From Bryobacterales bacterium (GTDB lineage Bacteria > Acidobacteriota > Terriglobia > Bryobacterales > Bryobacteraceae), in NCBI GenBank assembly GCA_003132865.1, contig PKYZ01000216.1, positions 1-5,060 on the forward strand: a stretch of 5,060 bases of DNA, written 5' to 3'. Below, piece by piece: positions 1-5,060 of the stretch (the first letter of the stretch is position 1; each line of letters starts with the position of its first letter). The position numbers and the translations under genes were made by a program. The notes below the pieces were generated by a model that saw nothing but the letters and a program-made list of their open reading frames with translations, was not told the origin of the DNA and did no database searches.

Positions 1-163
1 ACGATAGAGTTGGTGAAACCATGAGACTGCTTGCGCATCGGCTTGCTGGCCTTCCTCGCCAGAGGAGCGGGCGATGCGGGCAGGCTGTCTGCTAGTGATA
101 TGTGGCGATAACGTGGCGCCGGCAGTCGCCAACGGGGGTCGCATCGGTCTATGCTGAAACGAA
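1..163. other. Unassigned left-edge sequence
   Basis: No gene could be supported here. Of the two + frames that read in from the left edge, one stops at 22-24 (TGA) and the other at 93-95 (TAG), so either could be the last codons of a gene lying to the left. The minus strand has open frames across bases 1-100, but none gives a recognisable protein. There is no clear terminator hairpin and no tRNA-like cloverleaf. The stretch immediately precedes the truncated winged-helix fragment and shows no good Shine-Dalgarno for it. Confidence 0.4.
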
Positions 164-433
164 ATGCGCATCGACGCGAAAGGGACGATCAGGCATTATC
201 CAGCGCTCCTGGTGCGTACCACGCTTCGGCATCTCCGGTCCCGGCTATCGTGGGGATTGGCTGAGTTGGAAGCAGCGGCCGGGTTGAAGCCCGGAGACGG
301 GCGCGCCTTGGTCAAGACGCTGCGATCTGAGGGGCTGATCGAAGCTGTCGGCCACGGCGCGTGGGAGGTAACCCAAGCGGGACGGACTTTTTCCTCGGCG
401 ACAGCGGCCAAGCGGATCACGCGCGCGACGGCA
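164..433 (+). pseudogene. Truncated nucleotidyltransferase-type protein, winged-helix N-terminus only
   Basis: Residues 1-90 read as a winged helix-turn-helix domain. A helical stretch with LAELEAAAGLKPGDGRALV (about 32-50) is followed by a recognition-type helix KTLRSEGLIE (51-60), a wing around AVGHGAWEVTQAGR (61-74), and the tail SSATAAKRITRATA (77-90). From memory, this arrangement is the N-terminus of a widespread family whose C-terminal half is a Pol-beta/MNT-like nucleotidyltransferase with a GS...DxD motif. Here the similarity ends at base 433. The same frame stays open to a TGA at 632-634, but the 66 added residues are Arg/Gly-rich and unlike the family, and no GS...DxD motif appears in any forward frame downstream. 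The start at 164 has only a weak ribosome site. It is most likely a decayed remnant; a functional small DNA-binding protein with a novel tail is possible but less likely. Confidence 0.6.
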
Positions 434-457
434 GGGGACTTCAAACGCATTGCCGTC
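427..457. repeat. 7-bp inverted repeat at the end of the winged-helix homology
   Basis: GACGGCA at 427-433 is mirrored exactly by TGCCGTC at 451-457, with a 17-base loop between them. The left arm ends on the last codon that still matches the winged-helix family, so the repeat sits right at the apparent break. A 7-bp match in GC-rich DNA can arise by chance, and there is no T-run after it to suggest a terminator. Confidence 0.3.
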
Positions 458-623
458 CACGAAAAGCGCGGCATGAGCATATCTCCATTCTTCGGAGGCC
501 GGGGAGGGGGACATTGTGGACGCTTTCCGACTCGCCGCCCGCTGCGTGGCTATACGCGCCGGCTCTTCTCGGGGGATCGCGCCCCCCACTTTCCCGACTG
601 GATATATTCGGAGAATCATGCCT

Positions 624-632
624 TGTTATATT
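624..632 (+). promoter_or_regulatory. Possible extended -10 promoter element
   Basis: TG-T-TATATT fits the extended -10 consensus TGnTATAAT at all but one hexamer position, and lies in the most AT-rich part of the leader. No good -35 hexamer is found 16-18 bases upstream, which extended -10 promoters can tolerate. Transcription would start near 639, giving a leader of about 29 bases before the ATG at 668. A second TATATT at 603-608 is an alternative. Acidobacterial promoter rules are poorly known to me, so this is only a suggestion. Confidence 0.3.
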
Positions 633-653
633 GAGGTTTGACACAGCAAGATT

Positions 654-661
654 AAGGGAGG
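654..661 (+). promoter_or_regulatory. Strong Shine-Dalgarno for the oxidoreductase
   Basis: AAGGGAGG lies six bases before the ATG at 668. It fixes the start codon that places the twin-arginine motif at residues 4-5. Confidence 0.75.
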
Positions 662-667
662 TTTCGA

Positions 668-1843
668 ATGCAGTCCAGACGCAGTTTTCTGGTTGGCGCG
701 GCGACTGCGGCGTCGGCCGCGCGCGTGTTCGGCGCAAACCACCGGGTCCGCCTTGGCCTGATCGGCGCGGGCGGCCGGGGCAACCATCTTGTGAGGATGG
801 CCAACGCCAACGGCGGCATTGAGTGGGTGGCTCTTTGCGACGCTTGGGACCAAAGGCGCGATGAAACCGCCGGCCGGTTGGGTGTTCCGGTAAAGAAGCA
901 TGGCGACTATCGCGCGTTGCTCGATCAGAAGGACATCGATGCGGTGATCGTGGCTACCTGGGACCACATGCACTCGCGCATCACCTGCGATGCGTGCCGC
1001 GCGGGGAAAGACGTTTTTGTCGAGAAGCCGATCACCTCGTTGCCGATGCAGGGTGTGAGCGTGGTGGACGCCGTGCGCGACACGCACCGCATCGTGCAAG
1101 TGGGCGTGCAGCAGCGCTCCATGGCACATTTTATCGAGGCCAAACAGAAATTCATCGACACCGGCGCCATCGGCAAGGTCAACATGGTGCGCACGTTTTG
1201 GAACGCCAACAGCGGTTACCTGGAAAAGTCTCCGGCCGGCATGGAGACCAAACCCGAGGGCCTGGATTGGGATACGGCCCTCGGATGGCTTCCCAAAATT
1301 CCGTGGGACCCCAAGCGTTACTTCAACCGCTTCGCGTACTGGGATTTCTCCACCGGCGGGCAGACTGGCGGACTGTTCGTGCACCTGGTTGACGTTGTGC
1401 ACTGGTACCTCGATCTCACGCGCGCGCGCTCGGCGGTGGCGCTGGGCGGCATTTACCTGTATAACGATGGGCGCGATACCCCGGACAACATCAACGGGAT
1501 CGTAGAATATCCAGACAACCTGGTGGTCAGCTTCGAAGCTACCTTAACCGACATGATCGGGAAGGAGTCCGTCGATATCTGTTTCCACGGCGCCAACGGG
1601 CGGCTCTCCATCTTTCGCCAAGGATACCGGTTCATGCCGGCTGAAAAGGGCGCGCCGGAAGTCACCGGCGGCACTTCGCGCGAGGAAGCACACAGGGGGA
1701 ATTTCCTGGCATGCGTCAGGACGCGTAAGCAGCCCAACGCGGACGTGGTTTCGGGTCACTATTCGGCGCTGTCATGCCATCTCATGAATCTCGCCTATAA
1801 GCAGGGTGGGCGAGCGTTCTGGCAGCGCGAGTGGGATGTCTAG
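668..1843 (+). CDS. Tat-exported Gfo/Idh/MocA family oxidoreductase
   Basis: This is a 391-residue NAD(P)-dependent sugar or polyol dehydrogenase-type protein. Residues 1-23 form a twin-arginine leader (SRRSFL at 3-8, then an Ala-rich stretch), predicting export in folded form with bound cofactor. The Rossmann domain starts directly after it: LGLIGAGGRG (29-38) carries the GxGxxG dinucleotide motif, CDAW (57-60) ends strand two, TWDHMH (97-102) follows, and VEKP (118-121) is the family's conserved Lys-Pro signature. The C-terminal alpha/beta domain shows LDWDTALGWLP (199-209), WDPKRYFN (213-220) and HLVDVVHW (239-246), where H245 is the likely counterpart of the catalytic His. Length and layout are typical of secreted members in Acidobacteriota and Planctomycetota. 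A good ribosome site supports the start. It is the first gene of the operon, 21 bases before the isomerase. By family it would oxidise a sugar hydroxyl, perhaps making a 3-keto-glycoside; substrate and cofactor preference are not readable. Confidence 0.9.
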   Translation: MQSRRSFLVGAATAASAARVFGANHRVRLGLIGAGGRGNHLVRMANANGGIEWVALCDAWDQRRDETAGRLGVPVKKHGDYRALLDQKDIDAVIVATWDHMHSRITCDACRAGKDVFVEKPITSLPMQGVSVVDAVRDTHRIVQVGVQQRSMAHFIEAKQKFIDTGAIGKVNMVRTFWNANSGYLEKSPAGMETKPEGLDWDTALGWLPKIPWDPKRYFNRFAYWDFSTGGQTGGLFVHLVDVVHWYLDLTRARSAVALGGIYLYNDGRDTPDNINGIVEYPDNLVVSFEATLTDMIGKESVDICFHGANGRLSIFRQGYRFMPAEKGAPEVTGGTSREEAHRGNFLACVRTRKQPNADVVSGHYSALSCHLMNLAYKQGGRAFWQREWDV

Positions 1844-1864
1844 CCGGTCAGAAAGGAGCCTCTG

Positions 1865-2710
1865 ATGTCCATTTCGATTGGCGTAAACATGGAATTCGTC
1901 CGTCACGAGGACCTGTCGTTCGAGGCGGGATTGCGGCGCGCCGCGCAGCTCGGCTTCCGCTACGTGGAGCCGATGGTGCACAACGGCCGCGAACTGTTGA
2001 GCGAGGCTGGTTATTTTCATTCCGTCTCGCTCGACGACGAGCCCTTGGAAATCAAGGCGCTCCTGGAGCAGAACGGCCTCGAGGCCTCGGGCCTGAGCGC
2101 GCATTGCCCGCTAATGCGGCCTGAGATCAGCGTCCCCTACCTGCAGAAGGCTATCCGTTTCGCGGCGGCCATGGGAGCTCCGGTGATCAACACCGACGAG
2201 GGTATCCGGCCCGCCTGGCTGAACGACGAAGACATCTGGCCGGTGATGCGCTACACGCTGACCGCCGCGCTGCGCACGGCTGCGCGCTACGGTGTCTACA
2301 TCGGGATCGAACCGCATCAGAGTATCTCCCGGACGACTGCCGGTCTCTGCCGCATCGGCGCTCTGGTCGATTCGCCGTTCTTGCGATTCAACTATGACAC
2401 CGGCAACGCGTATCTCGCCGGCGAGGACCCTTACGAAGGGCTGCGCACCGTACGCGATCGCTTGATACACGTGCACGCCAAGGATATCGCGTTCGCGCAC
2501 GCCGCGGCTGAACGAGGCAAGGTGACCGGCACGCCGGTGGGCTGCGCTTGTGGAGACGGAGTCATCGAATGGGGAAAGGCGATCGCCATTTTGCAGGAGG
2601 TCGATTGGAATGGGGTGCTGAGCTGCGAGTGCGGCACCTCCGAACAAGCGCGTCGCAGCCTGCTGCACCTGGAGGCGCTGCTGCGCCCGGCGGAGGCCGC
2701 GCATGCGTAG
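1865..2710 (+). CDS. Sugar phosphate isomerase/epimerase-like TIM barrel
   Basis: This 281-residue protein belongs to the xylose-isomerase-like/AP-endonuclease-2 fold family. Likely metal ligands fall in the expected places: E149 in GIEPH (147-151), D178 in NYDTGN (176-181), H204 in HVHAKD (202-207) and E254 in SCECG (253-257). These parallel Glu152, Asp185, His211 and Glu246 of D-tagatose 3-epimerase, with a longer insert before the last Glu. That insert carries ERGKVTGTPVGCACGDGVIEW (216-236), with two close Cys residues, a signature I associate with one subfamily of these proteins. There is no signal peptide, so the product should be cytoplasmic, unlike its neighbours. AAAGGAG (1852-1858) sets the start at 1865. 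The end overlaps the ThuA gene by eight bases. Members isomerise or epimerise keto-sugars, and some cleave 3-keto-glycosides by elimination; which applies here is unknown. Confidence 0.87.
   Translation: MSISIGVNMEFVRHEDLSFEAGLRRAAQLGFRYVEPMVHNGRELLSEAGYFHSVSLDDEPLEIKALLEQNGLEASGLSAHCPLMRPEISVPYLQKAIRFAAAMGAPVINTDEGIRPAWLNDEDIWPVMRYTLTAALRTAARYGVYIGIEPHQSISRTTAGLCRIGALVDSPFLRFNYDTGNAYLAGEDPYEGLRTVRDRLIHVHAKDIAFAHAAAERGKVTGTPVGCACGDGVIEWGKAIAILQEVDWNGVLSCECGTSEQARRSLLHLEALLRPAEAAHA
2692..2696 (+). promoter_or_regulatory. Internal Shine-Dalgarno for the overlapping ThuA gene
   Basis: GGAGG lies inside the end of the isomerase gene, six bases before the ATG at 2703. That ATG precedes the isomerase stop (TAG 2708-2710), so the genes overlap by eight bases in different frames. 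This supports the 2703 start and suggests translational coupling of the two products. Confidence 0.65.
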
Positions 2711-4166
2711 CCTGGCGGCGCTGGTACTGGCGGCGGCCGTTCTGCTTCCCGCGCAACATGCTGCGCCGGTTCGTACGCTCATTTTCTCCGGTCAGAACAA
2801 CCATGGCTGGCGCACGACCACCCCTTACCTTGAAACTCTGCTGACCAACTGTGGACGTTTCGAGGTTCGGCTGGAGGAAGAACCCGCCGGAGTGACCGCC
2901 GCGACTCTGGCCCACTACGATTTGATCGTCGTCGATTACCAGGGGCCGCGCTGGGGCGATGCCACCGAGCGGGCGGTGGCCGATTTCGTGCGCTCCGGCA
3001 AGGGACTAGTGGCCGTACACGGCGCGAGCTACGCGTTCAGCGGGCTGGATATTCTTGGTCCCGGCCACGTCCGCACGGGGCGTACCGAACCTCTTTGGCT
3101 CGAGTGGGCCGCCATGCTGGGCGGCACCTGGGCTGGCAATCCGCCAAGCAGCTTTCATGCGCCGCGCCATCTCTTCACGGTGAAGTTCACCGATCCCAGC
3201 CACCCCATCGCGCAAGGCTTGGACAGCGGTTTCCAGACTTTGGACGAACTCTACCACGGGATGCGCTTTCTCCCGGCCGCCCACCCGATTGCCACGGCGT
3301 ACGACGATCCGGCCATCGGCGGCACGGGTAAGGATGAACCGGTCCTGATGACCGTCAACTACGGAAGGGGCCGGGTCTTCTATACTGCGCTGGGCCACGA
3401 GGTGCCTGCCATGCAGGAACCGGGTTTCGCGATCACCTTCGTACGCGGCGCCGAGTGGGCCGCCACGGGGGACGTGACGCTACCGCCCGGGTTTCCCGCT
3501 GGCTTTCCTGCCAGCCGGGCGGCACATCCCTTGCGCGTCGAAGTGGTCACCGGGGGACATCCCTTCGACGCCGAATTCTACGAGCTTTTCGTGCACCGGC
3601 CCGATCTGGAAGTGACCATAACCGGCCATCCCGACGCCTACGCGCGCGATCTTGGGAAAGAGACCGATGTGCTCGTGCTGTACGACATGATTTCCGAAAT
3701 CAGCGATCAGAAGCGTGACAACCTGCGGTCGTTCCTCGAGGCGGGGCGCGGCATGGTCGTGTTGCACCACGCTATCGCCGACTTCGGTTCGTGGCCCTGG
3801 TGGAGCGAGCAGGTGGTGGGCGGGAAGTATTTGTTGCAGCCGGAAGCCGGTCGGCCTGCTTCCACTTATAAGCACGGCGAAGATGTGTTCGTCCGGGCGG
3901 TGGGGAATCACCCCATCACGCGCGGACTTGCCCCGCTGCACCTGCGCGATGAGACTTACCACGGGATGTGGATCTCGCCGCAAGTGCACGTGCTGCTGGA
4001 AACCAGCAATCCAACGAGCGATGGCCCGGTGGCATGGATCGGTCCTTACGGCAAGTCGCGCGTCGTGTACATCCAGCTTGGACACGATCGCTTCGCTCAG
4101 CGGAATCCGGATTACCAGGAACTGGTGCACCGGGCTGTTCTGTGGGCGGGCGGACGGCTGGAGTAA
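2703..4166 (+). CDS. Secreted tandem ThuA-domain protein
   Basis: This 487-residue protein has a Sec-type signal peptide (about 1-19, hydrophobic LAALVLAAAVLLPA) followed by two ThuA-like domains with the class I glutamine-amidotransferase fold, at about 24-255 and 278-484. The same landmarks occur in each half: YDLIVVDY (72-79) versus TDVLVLYD (321-328); GKGLVAVHGA (99-108) versus GRGMVVLHHA (348-357); HPIAQGLD...DELYHGM (167-187) versus HPITRGLA...DETYHGM (403-422); GRGRVFYTALGHE (221-233) versus GKSRVVYIQLGHD (450-462). The nucleophile-elbow Cys of true amidotransferases is replaced by His in VHGA and LHHA, as usual for ThuA, so glutaminase activity is unlikely. ThuA acts with the Gfo/Idh/MocA protein ThuB in trehalose use in Sinorhizobium, which fits the oxidoreductase two genes upstream. 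A single ThuA domain is usually about 220-260 residues, so this is a fusion or internal duplication. Its exact biochemical role is unknown. Confidence 0.88.
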   Translation: MRSLAALVLAAAVLLPAQHAAPVRTLIFSGQNNHGWRTTTPYLETLLTNCGRFEVRLEEEPAGVTAATLAHYDLIVVDYQGPRWGDATERAVADFVRSGKGLVAVHGASYAFSGLDILGPGHVRTGRTEPLWLEWAAMLGGTWAGNPPSSFHAPRHLFTVKFTDPSHPIAQGLDSGFQTLDELYHGMRFLPAAHPIATAYDDPAIGGTGKDEPVLMTVNYGRGRVFYTALGHEVPAMQEPGFAITFVRGAEWAATGDVTLPPGFPAGFPASRAAHPLRVEVVTGGHPFDAEFYELFVHRPDLEVTITGHPDAYARDLGKETDVLVLYDMISEISDQKRDNLRSFLEAGRGMVVLHHAIADFGSWPWWSEQVVGGKYLLQPEAGRPASTYKHGEDVFVRAVGNHPITRGLAPLHLRDETYHGMWISPQVHVLLETSNPTSDGPVAWIGPYGKSRVVYIQLGHDRFAQRNPDYQELVHRAVLWAGGRLE

Positions 4167-4193
4167 GCCGGCCCCGCGGTTTAGGCTGACACT

Positions 4194-5060
4194 ATGCGTA
4201 CCCATACGCTGGTTCTCATCGCCTTCGTGCTGGCCGCGCCGACTCTCTCAGCGTCGGACACGACAGTCTGGCGCATCGGCATGTTCGACCACACCTCGGC
4301 CGAGTTCCACGGCAGCGAGGCGGACACAACGCCGGTGATCGACGCCAACTCGGCCGAAGCGGCGGCACACTGGCCCGCGCGCCAAGCCGGCTCGGGCAAC
4401 CTCAAGGCGGGGCCGCAGGCGCACGCGCGCATTGTGCGCTTCGCCTTGAAAGAACCGCCCAGCGGCGTCTACACGCTGATTGTGGCCGCCTTGGCGGGCA
4501 ATCCGCGCGTGCCGCACCTCGAACTGGACTTGAATGGCACGCTCGGCTCGGTCTACCTCGACCGGCGGTTGACGTACTTCGCTGAGGGGAGGCAGGACTC
4601 GCCCATCAACGGCGAGGCGCAGGCGCGGATCACAGTGCCGGCGCCGCTATTGCGCACCGGGGAAAACGAGCTGAAGATCACGGCGGTGGATGACGCGCCA
4701 GACGAGAACGGCGATTCGTCGATTGAATGGGATGCGCTCGAACTGGTGCGCGACCCGGGCTTGACCCAGCCTGTCGCGGGTGTCGAAATCACGCCAACGT
4801 ATTTCTATGTGCAGAGAAACGGTGTGCCGTGTGAACTCGTGAATGTCACCATCTCGCTCGCTGGAGTTGCCGGACCCGCGGCGCTCACGTTGACCATCGC
4901 CGGCATGGAGTATCGTGCCACGCCCACACGCGACCGGTTCGGCCAGCAGCGCTTCGAATTCGCGGTCCCGGAATTCGCAGCGAACACGTCGGCGAAGGTG
5001 GCGCTGACTCTCGGGCGGAGCGCAATCGAACGCGCGGCGCGCCTCACGCCAAAACGCAAA
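4194..5060 (+). CDS. Secreted beta-sandwich protein, N-terminal part (probably GH38-like enzyme)
   Basis: The frame opens at ATG 4194, 27 bases after the ThuA stop, and stays open for 289 codons to the window edge, so the gene is cut at its 3' end. Residues 1-20 form a Sec signal peptide (LVLIAFVLAAPTLSA). WRIGMFDHTSAEF (26-38) resembles the opening of the rhamnogalacturonan-lyase (PL4) domain III type of jelly-roll module. The sandwich seems to end around ITVPAPLLRTGENELKI (146-162) and IEWDALELV (177-185), the usual closing strands of such carbohydrate-binding modules. A second beta-rich domain spans about 195-285. The last visible residues, ARLTPKRK (282-289), match my memory of the linker that in related acidobacterial proteins leads into a GH38 alpha-mannosidase-like catalytic domain. 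That catalytic part is not in the window, so the enzyme call is inference. The ribosome site is weak; the start rests on the signal peptide. Confidence 0.7.
   Translation, partial: MRTHTLVLIAFVLAAPTLSASDTTVWRIGMFDHTSAEFHGSEADTTPVIDANSAEAAAHWPARQAGSGNLKAGPQAHARIVRFALKEPPSGVYTLIVAALAGNPRVPHLELDLNGTLGSVYLDRRLTYFAEGRQDSPINGEAQARITVPAPLLRTGENELKITAVDDAPDENGDSSIEWDALELVRDPGLTQPVAGVEITPTYFYVQRNGVPCELVNVTISLAGVAGPAALTLTIAGMEYRATPTRDRFGQQRFEFAVPEFAANTSAKVALTLGRSAIERAARLTPKRK

Larger units (their letters stand above)
434..667. other. Spacer and leader upstream of the operon
   Basis: There is no convincing gene between the break in the winged-helix fragment and the first operon gene. One forward frame is open from 477 to 641 without a usable early start and contains the protein-like run GDIVDAFRLAARCVAIRAG; I do not recognise it. 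The last 70 bases are clearly richer in A and T than the surroundings and hold the probable promoter and ribosome site for the oxidoreductase. A seven-base direct repeat GAGGTTT occurs at 633-639 and 658-664, the second copy overlapping the ribosome site. No regulator gene or obvious operator palindrome is present. Confidence 0.5.

Noticed and set aside
571..586. GGGGG/CCCCC hairpin with a six-base loop, followed by ACTTTCC, considered as a rho-independent terminator
   Set aside because: The stem is only five pairs, the T-run is three bases, and no intact gene ends just before it. G and C runs are expected at this GC content.
638..643. TTGACA, a perfect -35 hexamer
   Set aside because: The matching -10 position (about 661-666, GTTTCG) is not promoter-like and would put the start of transcription downstream of the ribosome site and ATG.
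626..1402. 258-codon open frame on the minus strand opposite the oxidoreductase
   Set aside because: It mirrors a strongly supported gene, is rich in His/Ala/Val as expected for an antisense shadow, and matches no family.
4155..4170. CGGCT/AGCCG hairpin over the ThuA stop codon, considered as a terminator between the last two genes
   Set aside because: Five-pair stem, no T-run after it, and the next gene starts 24 bases later on the same strand.
3480..4205. 241-codon minus-strand open frame opposite the second ThuA domain
   Set aside because: It is a shadow of the ThuA gene in high-GC DNA, with no recognisable motif.
3715..4338. 207-codon + strand open frame spanning the ThuA end and the next gene start
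   Set aside because: It overlaps two well-supported genes in another frame and its product is a Cys/Arg/Ser-rich translation without domain features.

Overview
The window is a GC-rich bacterial segment that reads as part of a carbohydrate-catabolism operon. All genes run on the + strand. The best guess for the source is an Acidobacteriota of the Solibacter/Bryobacter type. This rests on a secreted Gfo/Idh/MocA oxidoreductase with a twin-arginine leader, a ThuA-like protein, a sugar-isomerase TIM barrel and a large secreted carbohydrate-active protein occurring together. Planctomycetota and Verrucomicrobiota carry similar clusters and cannot be excluded. No rRNA, tRNA, CRISPR array or intact mobile element is visible.

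Layout. Bases 1-163 hold nothing I can assign. Bases 164-433 encode the N-terminal winged-helix part of a protein that normally continues into a nucleotidyltransferase domain. Here the similarity stops after about 90 residues and the frame runs on into unrelated sequence to a stop at 634, so I call it a truncated remnant. Bases 434-667 are spacer and leader, with an AT-richer patch holding a possible extended -10 element and a strong Shine-Dalgarno. From 668 to the window end lie four closely packed genes: a Tat-exported Gfo/Idh/MocA oxidoreductase (668-1843), a sugar phosphate isomerase/epimerase-like TIM barrel (1865-2710), a secreted protein made of two tandem ThuA domains (2703-4166), and the first 289 residues of a secreted beta-sandwich protein (4194 to beyond 5060). 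The last looks like the front end of a family 38 glycosidase-like enzyme, though its catalytic part is outside the window.

How they may work together. Gaps of 21 and 27 bases and one 8-base overlap suggest co-transcription. Gfo/Idh/MocA enzymes paired with ThuA or with AP-endonuclease-2-like TIM barrels are known to oxidise glycosides to 3-keto-sugars and to process these further, as in ThuAB in Sinorhizobium and the oxidation/elimination routes for C-glycosides and gut glycans. The operon could be a variant of this chemistry in which the glycosidase-like protein supplies or handles the substrate. That is inference: no substrate can be read from the sequence. The signal peptides place three products outside the cytoplasm, while the isomerase has none. 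No transporter or regulator of the operon is present in the window.
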